A stretch of 64,000 nucleotides of DNA from Gemmatimonadaceae bacterium (GCA_019637355.1 JAHBVT010000001.1:558001-622000); one strand, 5' to 3'; positions 32,790-42,555 are shown, numbered from the stretch's first letter. Notes: a model not told the origin generated them from the letters alone. Program-made: numbers and translations.

Positions 32790-34019
32790 TCAGCCCGCGC
32801 GCTCCAGAGTGAGCGTGTAGCGTCCGGTTTCGCCTTCGCTCAGCGAGTTGGCGTAGATGCTGTACCGGCCGGCCCGCTCCAGCGTGAACGCGATCTGCGC
32901 GTCGGTGGTGTCGGCGCCAGGGATGTCGTCGTTGCTCTCGATGAGCGCGCCGTCGGCGGTCCGGAGGCTGAGGTAGGCATCGAAGTCGGAGGAGCGCATC
33001 GTGATGATGATGCGCTCACCGGCGCGGCCCTCGAACGTGTAGGCGTCGTAAAAGGTGCCGTCGTCCTCGAGCACGCGATCGCCCTCCTGCAAGGTGCCGG
33101 AGACGGTCTGTCCGAAGGCGATGTCGCGGGTGGCCCGTGCGTCGCCGCTGGCCGTCGCGCCGCCGCCGAGCACCTCGGCCGCCGACCCGCCACCGCTGCC
33201 GTCTGCGCTGACCTCGAGCGAGTACTCGCCGGTCTCGCCGCCTTCGAACGAGCTCACCAGGATGACGTAGGTGCCCGCACGCTCGGCCGTGAAGCTGATG
33301 CGCGAGTCGAGGTCGTCATCGTTGTAGTCATCGTTGGAATCGAGGGCATCGTCGCCGCCGAGCAGCCCGATCCGCAGGAAGCTGTCGAAGTCCTCTGAGC
33401 GCTGCGTGACGGTGACGCGCTGGCCGGCGGTGAGGTCGAGATACCAGGCCTGCACGTGCGCGCCGTCCTCGAGGGTCTGGTCGTCGGCGGCGAGCGCCGC
33501 GGTCACGGTGCGTCCGACGCTGAGGCGACGTTGCGCGTTGACCGGCTGCGCGAGCACGTCGGCGACGGACATTCCTTGCCCCTGGGCCGGGGATGCAACG
33601 GCCAGCGTGTACTCGCCCGTCTCGGCCTCGGCGAAGGAGTTCGCGCGGATCACGTAGGTGCCGTTGGACGGCCAGGTGATGCGAATGCGTGCGTCCGAAC
33701 CGCCGGCGCCATCGTCGTTGCTCTCGAGCTGGTCGCCGCCGTGGCGGCCCACCGCGAGATAGGCATCGAAGTTGGAGGAGCGCAGTGTGATGATGGCGGT
33801 CTCGCCTTGGCGACCTTCGATGTACCAGAGGTGGTAGTGCGAGCCGTCATCGAGCGTCGGGTCGCTGGCGGCGAGGGCGGCGGTCTTGCTGTCGCCGACG
33901 CGGATCATCCGATCGCGGTTGACGGGCGCGCTCCAGGAATCTTGCGCGGCAAGGGCGAGCGGGGTGCCTAGCGCGGACGCGAGGAGGGCCAGCGTGGCGA
34001 TCGAGCGGGTAGAGCGCAT
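32790..34019 (-). CDS. Exported protein of three PPC domains (409 aa)
   Basis: Signal peptide MRSTRSIATLALLASALG is followed by three bacterial pre-peptidase C-terminal (PPC) domains, starting near residues 27, 143 and 287. Each has the same core: a GETIIT-type strand then SSNFDAYL, a DDD or NDD acidic loop, and YVIRANSFAEAETGEYTL. The acidic loops fit calcium sites. No catalytic domain is visible. It lies 31 bases after the stop of the six-PPC caspase gene, so it is co-transcribed and may be a partner or decoy with the same binding repeats. The start was chosen at the signal peptide. Confidence 0.85.
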   Translation of the reverse strand: MRSTRSIATLALLASALGTPLALAAQDSWSAPVNRDRMIRVGDSKTAALAASDPTLDDGSHYHLWYIEGRQGETAIITLRSSNFDAYLAVGRHGGDQLESNDDGAGGSDARIRITWPSNGTYVIRANSFAEAETGEYTLAVASPAQGQGMSVADVLAQPVNAQRRLSVGRTVTAALAADDQTLEDGAHVQAWYLDLTAGQRVTVTQRSEDFDSFLRIGLLGGDDALDSNDDYNDDDLDSRISFTAERAGTYVILVSSFEGGETGEYSLEVSADGSGGGSAAEVLGGGATASGDARATRDIAFGQTVSGTLQEGDRVLEDDGTFYDAYTFEGRAGERIIITMRSSDFDAYLSLRTADGALIESNDDIPGADTTDAQIAFTLERAGRYSIYANSLSEGETGRYTLTLERAG

Positions 34020-34050
34020 AGGAGACCTGTTGGCGAGAGAGAGGGGTGCA

Positions 34051-37000
34051 CTACTTGGTGCCGGCCGCGGCATCGTCACTGCCGCTGGCCCAGCTGACTT
34101 CGAGGCGATACCGCCCGCTGGCGCCGGCGGCGAAGGTGTTGGCGAGGATCACGTACGTCCCATTGGCCGGGAACGTGAAGCTGAGCTGGGAATCGGTGTT
34201 GCCGCCGGAGTCGTCGTCGTTGGCGAGGAGGCGCTGTTCGCCGTGCCGCCCGATGTGCACGTAGGCGTCGAAGTCAGACGAGCGCAGCGTGATGACCACG
34301 CGCTCGCCGGCGCGCCCTTCGAGATACCAGGCATCGAAAGGCGAGTCGTCGGTGAGCGTGCACGAGTCGGCGCCGAGGCTGCCGGTGACGGGCGTACCGA
34401 CGGTGATTCGGCGGGCCGGATCGACAGGCATCGCGAGCACGGCGGCGTTGGACATCGCGCTGCGAGTTGCTGCCGCGACGCCCCCGCCGCTCGCAGCACC
34501 GCCGCTCGGCGCACCTCCGCTGGTGACCTCAAGCGTGTAGGCGCCCGTGCTGCCGGGCCGCAGCATATTCGCGATGATCACGTAGACGCCGTCGCGCGGC
34601 AGGATCTGCGTGATGCGCGCGTCCGTGCCGCCGGCGCCATCGTCGTCGGTGGCCAGGGTGGCCGTGCCGCCCTGCACGCCGAGGTGCAGGAAGGCGTCGA
34701 AGTCGGCGGACTTCATCGTGATGGTGACCTGCTCGCCGGCGCGTCCTTCGTAGAACCAGGTCCCGAAGGCCGTGCGGTCGCGCAGCACGGGGTCCGACTC
34801 GGCGAGCCGTCCGCGGGCCGTCTGGCCGATTCGCAGCATCTGCGGCGCGGCGGGGCGCGCGGCGAGCACTTCGGCGATCTCGACGTGGGCGCGGCCGGCC
34901 CCGACCCGCAGCGTGTAGTCGCCGCGGGCGTCCTTGCCGATGGCGTTTGCCATCACGACGTAGCGCCCGGTGCGCGGGAAGGTGACGGTGAGGCGGGCGT
35001 TGGTGCCGCCGCCGCCATCGTCATCGTTGCCGATGATGCTGTCCGTTCCGGCGATGCCGATGCTGAGGTAGGCGTCGAAGCCGCTGGCTTCCATATCAAT
35101 CTGGACGGTCTCACCGGCGCGGCCCTGGAGCACGTAGCCGTTGAAGGGGGTGTTGTCGGTGCGCACGGGGCTACGCGCACTGAGCGTGCCACGCACGGGC
35201 TGTCCGGCCGCGAGGGCGGGGAACGAATCGGCCACCGCGAGCACGTCGCGATCGGTCATCGCGGTCCAGTCGATGCTGCTGCCGTCGCGCATCTCGAGCG
35301 TGTAGCGTCCGCGTCCGTTGGGCCGCAGCGCGTTGGCGACGACGGCGTACATCCCGTTGGCCGGGAGCGCGAGCGTGATGCGCGCATTGGTGCCGCCGCC
35401 GGAGTCGTCGTCGGTGGCGAGCACCTGCTTGCCACCCACCTGGGCGACGTGTAGGTAGGTGTCGAACTCCGCCGATCGCAGGTTGAGGGTCACGCGCTGG
35501 CCGGCGCGGCCCTCGAAGTACCACACCTGGAACGGCGAGGCGTCTTCCATCGCCTCGGTGGCCTCGGCGAGGTTGCCCTCGACCGACTGGCCGATGCGGA
35601 TGCGGCGATCGGTCGGCGCGCGGCCGATGACGTTCGCGGTGGCGACGGTCGGGAGCCCGGTGCGGATGCCGAGCGTGTAGGATCCGCTTGCATCGCGACC
35701 ATAGGAGTTGGCGAGGATGACGTAGCGTCCGGTGCGCGGCAGCCGCGCGACGATCAGCGCGTCGCTGTTGGCGCCGGAGTCGTCATCGCGCGCGACGACG
35801 GAATCACTGCCGGCCATACCGAGGGCGAGGAAGGCGTCGAAGTCCGTGGACTCCATCGAGATCTCGACGACCTGGCCGGCGCGTCCCTCGAAGCTGTAGG
35901 CGTCGAATGAGGATCCGTCGGTGAGCAGGGCGCTCTCTGCCGTGAGCGAGCCGCGCACGGTTCCGCCGATTTCGAGGCGCGGATGCTGATCTGCCATCCG
36001 CACAGCCTCGGCGAAGGTGACCTGCACGCGCGCGATGCTCTCGAAGGCGAGCGTGTAGTCGCCGAGCGCTGCCTTGTGGACGGCGTTGGCGACGATGGTG
36101 TAGTTGCCGTCGGCCGGAAGCTCGATGCTGATGCGTGCATCGGTGCCACCGCCGCCGTCGTCATCCTGGCGCACGGACTGCTGGCGGCCGTCGACGGCGC
36201 GGGTGAGGATCAGATACGGGTCGAAGGCCGACGAGCGCATCGTGATGGAGACGCGCTGGCCTTGGGTGCCGCGGAAGGTCCAGGCGTCGAAGCGCGTGCT
36301 GTCGTCGAGGACCGGTGAGCCGAGCGTGAGCGCACCGGTGATGGTCTCGCTGAGGCGAATCTCGCCGCCGCGTCGGCGCGTGGGGGTGGGGCGCGGCGCG
36401 GCGGAACCGGGTGCCGGCGCCGCCGAGCTGGGCGCGGCGGCGGGAGGGCGTCCGCCGGCTGGCGGCGGCGGTGGCGGTGGTGCCGCGCCAGCCGGCGCGC
36501 CGGTGCCGCGGGTGGGGCGCGCCCCGCCGACGCTGCTGCGCGAGGCCACGCGCCGCGCAACGGAGTCGCGGAGTGACGGCACGACACCGGTGATGCCCCA
36601 CTTGTGGTCGAAGGGCTGCACCTGCGGGACCTGCGCCTGGTTGGTCTCGGTGGAGACGCGGTCCACCACCCACATCCCGAGCTCGGCCAGGGTGACGTTG
36701 CCGTCGCCGTTGGCATCGGCCATTCCGTAGAGCCCGTTGAGCAGGAAGTAGGTGAAGGCGCCGTGCCCTTCCCACTGGTCGCCTTCCTGTGAGTCCTGCG
36801 TGCCCTCGCTGGAGACGAGGCGTCGGATGTTGGGACCGAGCGTCTGCGCAGCGCGGCTGAGCTGGTTGGAATTGAACAGCGTGCCCGAGCGGCAGGCGTC
36901 GAGGATCAGCAACACCGGGCTCTGGCCCGGCAGATAGCTCACTTCCTTATTGATGTCGTCGAGCGAGATGCCGCGGCGCGCGATGTTGGCGCTGTCCGCG

Positions 37001-37440
37001 TCGTGGGGCATCAGGTAGCCCTCGACGTTGTTGTGCACCTCTCGCACGCCACCGTGGCCGGCGAAGTACACGATGAGCTCGTCGTTCTCCTGCGTGGCCT
37101 CGACGAGCGATCGGTAGGTGTCGAGAAACTTCTCGCGCGTGGCATCCTGATTGAGCAGGATGACCATCGTGTCCACGTTGGCGGCCGAGGCGGGCGAGCG
37201 GAGCCAGCCGACGAAGGCCATCGCGTCGACGGAGGCGTAGCGCAGCTGCGGTATGCGCCGGTCCTGGTACTGGTCCACCCCGACGATGAGGGCGCGTCGC
37301 TTCCCGGTAACGCGCTGCTGGGTGCTGCGTTGCGGGATGACGCCGCGGGTGCCCGGGTCCTGGGCGGCGACGGGGACGGCATCGAGGCCCGCGGCGAGGG
37401 CGAGGACGAGGATGAGGCGGAGCGCGGCGCGCGGGGTCAT
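34051..37440 (-). CDS. Exported caspase-fold peptidase with EF-hand and six PPC domains
   Basis: An 1129-aa exported protein. Signal peptide to about residue 27. Caspase (C14) domain at about 47-310: RRALIVGVDQY, catalytic His129 in YFAGHGG and Cys183 in LDACRSG. A canonical EF-hand loop follows the dyad at 242-253 (DANGDGNVTLAE, ligands D242, N244, D246, N248, T250-side and E253), so calcium control as in metacaspases is plausible. A Pro/Ala linker (about 315-355) leads to six PPC domains, each about 115-130 aa, with the DDD acidic loop and FDAYL/FDAFL strand. The PPC array may bind the substrate or the cell surface. It is the second gene of an operon (38016 to 32790), 75 bases after a small exported protein. 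Confidence 0.9.
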   Translation of the reverse strand: MTPRAALRLILVLALAAGLDAVPVAAQDPGTRGVIPQRSTQQRVTGKRRALIVGVDQYQDRRIPQLRYASVDAMAFVGWLRSPASAANVDTMVILLNQDATREKFLDTYRSLVEATQENDELIVYFAGHGGVREVHNNVEGYLMPHDADSANIARRGISLDDINKEVSYLPGQSPVLLILDACRSGTLFNSNQLSRAAQTLGPNIRRLVSSEGTQDSQEGDQWEGHGAFTYFLLNGLYGMADANGDGNVTLAELGMWVVDRVSTETNQAQVPQVQPFDHKWGITGVVPSLRDSVARRVASRSSVGGARPTRGTGAPAGAAPPPPPPPAGGRPPAAAPSSAAPAPGSAAPRPTPTRRRGGEIRLSETITGALTLGSPVLDDSTRFDAWTFRGTQGQRVSITMRSSAFDPYLILTRAVDGRQQSVRQDDDGGGGTDARISIELPADGNYTIVANAVHKAALGDYTLAFESIARVQVTFAEAVRMADQHPRLEIGGTVRGSLTAESALLTDGSSFDAYSFEGRAGQVVEISMESTDFDAFLALGMAGSDSVVARDDDSGANSDALIVARLPRTGRYVILANSYGRDASGSYTLGIRTGLPTVATANVIGRAPTDRRIRIGQSVEGNLAEATEAMEDASPFQVWYFEGRAGQRVTLNLRSAEFDTYLHVAQVGGKQVLATDDDSGGGTNARITLALPANGMYAVVANALRPNGRGRYTLEMRDGSSIDWTAMTDRDVLAVADSFPALAAGQPVRGTLSARSPVRTDNTPFNGYVLQGRAGETVQIDMEASGFDAYLSIGIAGTDSIIGNDDDGGGGTNARLTVTFPRTGRYVVMANAIGKDARGDYTLRVGAGRAHVEIAEVLAARPAAPQMLRIGQTARGRLAESDPVLRDRTAFGTWFYEGRAGEQVTITMKSADFDAFLHLGVQGGTATLATDDDGAGGTDARITQILPRDGVYVIIANMLRPGSTGAYTLEVTSGGAPSGGAASGGGVAAATRSAMSNAAVLAMPVDPARRITVGTPVTGSLGADSCTLTDDSPFDAWYLEGRAGERVVITLRSSDFDAYVHIGRHGEQRLLANDDDSGGNTDSQLSFTFPANGTYVILANTFAAGASGRYRLEVSWASGSDDAAAGTK

Positions 37441-37515
37441 CGGACGAAGGCGGTAGGGAAGGGCCGACGCACTAACCTGCGACGGCTTGCAGAGGGGGGC
37501 AATGGGCGGACGGCG

Positions 37516-38016
37516 CTACTGGTGCAGCATCCACTTGAAGTCCCGCCCGGCCGGGCATTCCACGAGCCGCGGACCCCACGTGGATACGGAGCCGTCAGTG
37601 AAGCCGGCACGCGCGTAGAGCCGCGTGGGGCCGGCCACCACGAAGGTGAAGAGATCGCCCCAGGGCGAGACGTCGCCGCGGAAGATGCCTTCGGCGTAGA
37701 CGGCGATGTAGAGGCTGGTGCGGTTGTCGTAGTGCACCTTGCAGGCGGTGCTGTTCCGCGCGGCATTGCCGGAACTGAACTTTGAATCCGGCGGCAGCTC
37801 GCCCGGTTCGCCTCGAATGTTGACACCGCTGATGGCGCGGATGTTCTCATCCTGTGCCGGATCGCTGGTCCCACGTGCCGTGGCCGCCCGATCGCGGGCC
37901 TTGCCGGCCGGCTTCCCCTGGCCTGCAAGCGGAGCTGCGGCGACTGCCAGCGTGATGAGGGCAGCGAATGCGCAGGCGGCGTGACGGACAGCTCGACGGG
38001 GACGGACCGGCATCAT
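37516..38016 (-). CDS. Small exported protein upstream of the PPC caspase (166 aa)
   Basis: Unrecognised. The signal peptide CAFAALITLAVAAAPLAGQ cleaves near residue 32. The mature part has a basic linker, two Cys in the second half (KVHY after the first, VECPAG around the second) that could form a disulfide, and a compact beta-rich end with YIAVYAEGIFRG and WGDLFTFVVAG. It opens the minus-strand operon with the PPC caspase and PPC-only gene, so it may be a partner or substrate. ATG at 38016 (or the adjacent ATG at 38013) is preferred, with GGAG 10 bases upstream. Confidence 0.7.
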   Translation of the reverse strand: MMPVRPRRAVRHAACAFAALITLAVAAAPLAGQGKPAGKARDRAATARGTSDPAQDENIRAISGVNIRGEPGELPPDSKFSSGNAARNSTACKVHYDNRTSLYIAVYAEGIFRGDVSPWGDLFTFVVAGPTRLYARAGFTDGSVSTWGPRLVECPAGRDFKWMLHQ

Positions 38017-38324
38017 ATGGAAGGGCTCCAGCGGAAACGAGAAGGACGAGTCACTAGCGCGCATAGTGCATAGGGCGTGGGCGGCGACGCAACCATCGTG
38101 TGTCACCGTCTGCAATCGCTGTGACGGGACCGGATTGCGCGACGATGGTATTCGTCGCTTCTTCTATGTGTTCCATCGGTTCCGGCGATGGCGCGCGCGA
38201 TCTCGGTGACGTGAATCACGAGGGCACGCTCGAGTGCGGAACCGTGGAATCGAAGCGGAACACGCGGTGTAGCAGGCCGCGACCTCAACGACTGCACGCC
38301 ACTCCCCACCTCGTTCCCGACGCA
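38017..38324. other. Divergent control region of the caspase locus (308 bp)
   Basis: Gene-free gap between two divergent operons. It must hold both promoters. On the minus strand ACTATGCG at about 38053-38060 could be a -10 for the leftward operon. I see no clear operator palindrome, only weak inverted pairs. An open frame from 38100 reads into the rightward caspase gene, but the signal peptide starts at 38325 and the extension has no coding character. Confidence 0.5.
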
Positions 38325-40616
38325 ATGCATCGCCCGATCGCCCGCTGCCTCTGGCTCGCCAGCTTCGCCGTCATCACGTCATCTACCGTCGCCGAGGCGC
38401 AGACCAAACGCGCCGTGCTTGTCGGCATCAACCGCTACGACGCCGTGAGCGCCCCGGCTGGATCGCAGCTCGCTGCCACCGCGACGACGCGACGCATCAC
38501 GAACCTCAACGGCGCGCTGAACGACGCGACGGCGATGCGCGACCTCTTGGTCGGACGCTTCGGGTTTCCGGCCGCCAACGCGCGGTTGATGACGGACGGC
38601 GAGGCGACGCGTGACGCGATCATCGCGGCCGTGAACGAGACGTTGGCGCAGTCGCAGCCGGGCGACGTGGTGGTGTTCTTCTATGCAGGGCACGGCTCGC
38701 AGCGGCGCAACACGCTGTCGCCGAGCCCGAGCCGGCTGGACCAGACGATCGTGACGGCCGATGCCAACATCGGCGCCTACGACATCCGCGACAAGGAACT
38801 CGGACGGCTCTTCAATCCCTTCCTCGACAAGGGCGTGGAGCTGATCCTGATCTTCGACAGCTGCCATTCCGGTTCGATCACGCGCGGCGGTCTCTCGCAG
38901 GCAGTCGAGCGCTGGGCGGCAATCGACGAGCGCGATGCCGCCGACCCCGGGATGGCACGCGACGAGTCACCCGATCGCCGCGGTGCGCTGGTGATCTCGG
39001 CGGCGCAGGACTATCAGAGCGCGTTGGAGCGACCGGACGCGACGGGCAATCCGCGCGGCATCTTCACGGTGTCGTTGATCGAGACGCTCAACACCGTGCC
39101 GCCCGGCGAGTCGGCGGTGAACGTGTTCCGCCGCCTGCGCGCACGGATGCAGATGGACGGCGTGCCGCAGGAGCCGGTGCTCGACGCGACGATGCAGCGC
39201 CAGCAGCGCCCGGTCTTCGGCGGCGCGTCAGCGGGCGACGGCAGCACCTCGGTCGCGGTGCTGCGCGTCTCGTCGGGCGGCGTAGAGTTGCAGGGCGGGC
39301 CGGCGTTGGGCATCCGGCCGGGTGCGGTGCTGCGCAAGCTCTCCACGGGCGCCGACTCGAGCATCCGCGTCACGGTGGACAGCGTGCTCGGCATCAGCCG
39401 GACGCGCGGCCGCGTGACCACCGGCTCGGCGAACCGCGTGCAGGTCGGTGACTTGTTCGTGCTGGAGCGTTGGGTGTCGGCGCCCAGCGCGGGAATTACG
39501 CTGTATGTGCCGCCAAGCGGGCCCGACCGCGCGACGCTCGAAGCGGTGGCGGATTCGATCAGCGAACTGCGGGGCGAGGACGGCATCGAATGGCTGGACG
39601 ACCTGGCGCAGCTCCCTGCCGACTCACTGCCGTTCTTCGTGATGCAATGGACGGGTGCGGGCTGGGAGCTGCGTCAGAGCGGCGGTGCGGCCATCGCGCT
39701 GCCGCGGCGTCCCACGGCCGCGGTGCTGCGTGAGCGCTTGCTGCGCGCCAAGGGCGATGCGCCGGCGGCGCGATTCTTCCTGAACCTCCCTCCGACGGCA
39801 GCAGTGGCGTCGCAACTACGCGCCGCGTTCCCGAGCGGGAGCTCGGTGGTGCTGGGCACGGAGCTGGCGACGGCGACCTACGCGCTGGTCGGCCGCATCG
39901 GCGGTGCGGGCATTCAGTACGCGCTCGTGCAACCGACGGCGTCGCAGGCGTTGGCGCAGACCTCGCCGCTGCCGCTGCGCACCGACTGGACCGAGCTCGG
40001 TGACGGCGACGCGAGCGGTTTGCGTGAGCTGACGGACAAGGCCTTCACGCTGGCGCGGGTGCGCTCGTGGTTCCTGCTCGAGGCGCCGCCGGGGGGCGCG
40101 AGCTTCCCGTACCGCCTGGCATTCCGGCGCCTCTCGGACAACGCGCTGCGTACCGAGGGCGAGTTCCGTGCGGGCGAGACCTATGAAGTGGAACTGGTCG
40201 CCGATTCAGCGGCGGTGACGAACCGCATCGAGCGCCGCCGCATCTATGTGTTCGCGATCGACTCGCACGGCAACGCCGGATTGGTCTACCCGCAGGGGGC
40301 GAACGTCGAGAACCGCGTGCCCTTCGACCGCGGACCCGACGGGCGCTGGCCGACGAACATCCCGCTGGGCCCGCAGAGTCAGTTTGGAATCGGGGCGCCG
40401 TTTGGCGTCGACTCGTTCCTGCTGCTGGCTTCGGACGAGATCATCGAGCCCTGGGCCTTCGAGTGGTCCGGCGTGCGGAGCGCGACGCGCGGAGCCGGCT
40501 CCGGTCCACTGTCGGATCTGCTTGGGGGCACGGGTACCCGGACCCGAGGCACCGTGACCCAGGCGCCGCTGAGCTGGTCGCTGGATCGCGTTGTTATCCG
40601 TACTATTGACCGTTGA
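38325..40616 (+). CDS. Exported caspase-fold peptidase with DUF4384-like tail
   Basis: A 763-aa protein with a signal peptide ending AEA near residue 25 (WLASFAVITSSTVAEA). The caspase domain covers about 28-310: RAVLVGINRYD, catalytic His123 in FFYAGHGS and Cys180 in FDSCHSG. The residues after Cys (SITRGG) and the acidic loop match orthocaspase/metacaspase type C14 rather than animal caspases. The middle contains a beta-rich segment, and the C-terminal 150 residues resemble DUF4384 (RIYVFAIDSHGNAGLVYPQG). The first gene of the four-gene rightward operon; 38 bases to the M48 gene. Export of caspase-like enzymes suggests an envelope role. Confidence 0.9.
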   Translation: MHRPIARCLWLASFAVITSSTVAEAQTKRAVLVGINRYDAVSAPAGSQLAATATTRRITNLNGALNDATAMRDLLVGRFGFPAANARLMTDGEATRDAIIAAVNETLAQSQPGDVVVFFYAGHGSQRRNTLSPSPSRLDQTIVTADANIGAYDIRDKELGRLFNPFLDKGVELILIFDSCHSGSITRGGLSQAVERWAAIDERDAADPGMARDESPDRRGALVISAAQDYQSALERPDATGNPRGIFTVSLIETLNTVPPGESAVNVFRRLRARMQMDGVPQEPVLDATMQRQQRPVFGGASAGDGSTSVAVLRVSSGGVELQGGPALGIRPGAVLRKLSTGADSSIRVTVDSVLGISRTRGRVTTGSANRVQVGDLFVLERWVSAPSAGITLYVPPSGPDRATLEAVADSISELRGEDGIEWLDDLAQLPADSLPFFVMQWTGAGWELRQSGGAAIALPRRPTAAVLRERLLRAKGDAPAARFFLNLPPTAAVASQLRAAFPSGSSVVLGTELATATYALVGRIGGAGIQYALVQPTASQALAQTSPLPLRTDWTELGDGDASGLRELTDKAFTLARVRSWFLLEAPPGGASFPYRLAFRRLSDNALRTEGEFRAGETYEVELVADSAAVTNRIERRRIYVFAIDSHGNAGLVYPQGANVENRVPFDRGPDGRWPTNIPLGPQSQFGIGAPFGVDSFLLLASDEIIEPWAFEWSGVRSATRGAGSGPLSDLLGGTGTRTRGTVTQAPLSWSLDRVVIRTIDR

Positions 40617-40654
40617 ATTTCCATCCACTGTCTCACCTCACACCATCCAATCCA

Positions 40655-42553
40655 ATGCACTCGCTCCGTTCGCTCATCGCTCGAAGTCTCGCCGCGCTGC
40701 TGGTGGCCGGCGTGGTCGCACCGGTCCTCGGCGCCCAAGCGCTCCGTGCGGCCGACAATATGTACACGGTCGAGGAGCTGCGGAGCATCGCAGACCAGGT
40801 GATCCGCGATCGCGTGCAGCGCTTTGGGCGCGACACCGACCCGCAGCGTCGGGCGGATATCGGCGGGCTGATCAACACGATCCAGCGCACGGTGGGTTAC
40901 AGCGCGCACCCGCTGAAGTGGGAGATCGTGATGGACTCCTCGTTGAACGCCTCGGCGATCCCAGGCGGCGGGATGCTGATCAACGTCGGCCTCGCGCTGT
41001 ACTGCGACCAGTACGCCGGCCCGCGATCGGGTAACGACGCGACGCGTAAGCGGCGCATCTATATGGGATGCCTGGCGGCGGTGATCGGCCACGAATTCGG
41101 GCACCTTGAGCTCGGTCACACCGAGAACCTCGGCCAGACGATCAATCGTCGGCAGGAGATGCAGCGACGGTTGCGAATGGCCTCGAAGTTCAGCGAGGCG
41201 GTGCGTGACTCGGTGCTGATGGCGGCGACGCGCTTTGAGCGGAACCAGGAGCTGGAGGCGGACCGCGCCGGTGCAATCTACATCCTGCGTGTGGGCTACG
41301 AAGTGCAGGACGCGATCGACCTCTTTGACTCGATGGACCGCGACGAGCGCAACAGCCCGGCGTGGCGCAACCGCATCACCTGGACCGGAGGTCACCCGCG
41401 CTCGGCCGAGCGCGTGGCGATGCTGGAGATTGCGCGTGGCGAGCTGAAGCTGCTGCAGCGCGACTACGACGACGCGATCGCGCTGATCCAGGCCGAGGAA
41501 CTGCCGGACACGGCGCTGGCGATGCTGGACCGCGTGTTGGCGGCCTTCCCGAACCTGGCGGCGGCGCGGCACGCACGCGCGGTGGTGCTGGCGCAGCAGT
41601 GGCTGGCCGGTGCGGACCCGAGCGAGCTGCGCGTGCGCCCGATGCTGCCGGCCTACGACGCCCGCTTTATGGGCTCGATCCGCGGTTCGAACCCGAACCA
41701 GGGTCGGGCGGCCCGAGCGCCTGCCCGCGAGGCGTTCACGGCGCTGTTCCACCGCGACGCGCATCCGTACACGCTGGCGAACCTGGCGGTGATCGAGGCC
41801 TACGACGGCGACATCAACGGGGCCATCGAGAAGGCGAACCTCGCGGCATCGAAGGCGCCGCGTGACCCGGCGGTGCTCAACAACCTCGGCATCGTCTTGT
41901 TCCTCGCCAACCGCAACGCCGAGGCCAAGGACGCCTTCCAGCGTGCGGAGCAGGCGGCGGGCAACAATCCGTCGCCGCAGATCCTGTTCAACAACGCGCG
42001 CATCGCGGCGGCCACGGGTGACAACGCGTCGGCCGCGCGCTACGCCAGCCGCTACCTGCAGCGTGATCGCGGGTCGAACTGGTCGCGCGAGGCGCAGACA
42101 CTCGGCGGCACTGGCGGCGGCAATGCCGGTGGCAACGCGGGTGGTGGTAACGCCGGCAGCGCCGCGCCCGCGGCGCGCACGGCGCCGATGCCGAGCATCA
42201 ACGGCGCGGAGCTCGGTGCCGCGCGCTCGCGCCTCGTGGCAGCGCTGGGCGAGCCGGACGGCGGCCAGGACGCGGCGGGCACGGTGTGGCGGTATCCGGC
42301 CCGCGGCCTGACCGTACTGCTCGACGAAGAAGGCCGTTCGAAGATGTTCATCGTCGAAAGCCGCGCCGGCGGAGCGCTCGGCGGCGTGACCGTCGGCGAC
42401 CGATACGACGCGGTCACCCGCGCACAGGGCCAGCCGGATCTGGAGCAGCAGGCGCAACAGGGGACGGTGTACCGCTGGAATCGCGGCGGCTGGAACCTCC
42501 TGACCATCGTGAACAACGGAGCCGTTATCGCCGTCGGTGCTGGCCGAAACTGA
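40655..42553 (+). CDS. Exported M48 peptidase with TPR-like and SmpA-like repeats
   Basis: A 632-aa protein with signal peptide (LAALLVAGVVAPVLGAQ, cleavage near 28). Zinc site H146-E-F-G-H150 and third ligand Glu201 in ELEADRAG place it in M48, similar to BepA/YfgC, which handles outer-membrane proteins. TPR-like helices follow at about 265-460, then a Gly/Asn-rich linker (about 482-500) and two short repeats with GAARSRLVAALGEP and VGDRYDAVTRAQGQP that recall SmpA/OmlA (BamE) domains. ATG at 40655 is chosen over a TTG at 40613 overlapping the caspase stop. Two bases separate it from the next gene. Confidence 0.87.
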   Translation: MHSLRSLIARSLAALLVAGVVAPVLGAQALRAADNMYTVEELRSIADQVIRDRVQRFGRDTDPQRRADIGGLINTIQRTVGYSAHPLKWEIVMDSSLNASAIPGGGMLINVGLALYCDQYAGPRSGNDATRKRRIYMGCLAAVIGHEFGHLELGHTENLGQTINRRQEMQRRLRMASKFSEAVRDSVLMAATRFERNQELEADRAGAIYILRVGYEVQDAIDLFDSMDRDERNSPAWRNRITWTGGHPRSAERVAMLEIARGELKLLQRDYDDAIALIQAEELPDTALAMLDRVLAAFPNLAAARHARAVVLAQQWLAGADPSELRVRPMLPAYDARFMGSIRGSNPNQGRAARAPAREAFTALFHRDAHPYTLANLAVIEAYDGDINGAIEKANLAASKAPRDPAVLNNLGIVLFLANRNAEAKDAFQRAEQAAGNNPSPQILFNNARIAAATGDNASAARYASRYLQRDRGSNWSREAQTLGGTGGGNAGGNAGGGNAGSAAPAARTAPMPSINGAELGAARSRLVAALGEPDGGQDAAGTVWRYPARGLTVLLDEEGRSKMFIVESRAGGALGGVTVGDRYDAVTRAQGQPDLEQQAQQGTVYRWNRGGWNLLTIVNNGAVIAVGAGRN

Positions 42554-42555
42554 GT

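Noticed and set aside
38100-38324. In-frame upstream extension of the caspase gene
   Set aside because: Lacks coding character and would bury the signal peptide; region is treated as the divergent promoter gap.
40613-40654. TTG start for the M48 gene overlapping the caspase stop
   Set aside because: It would put 14 polar residues before the signal peptide. The ATG at 40655 starts the signal directly.
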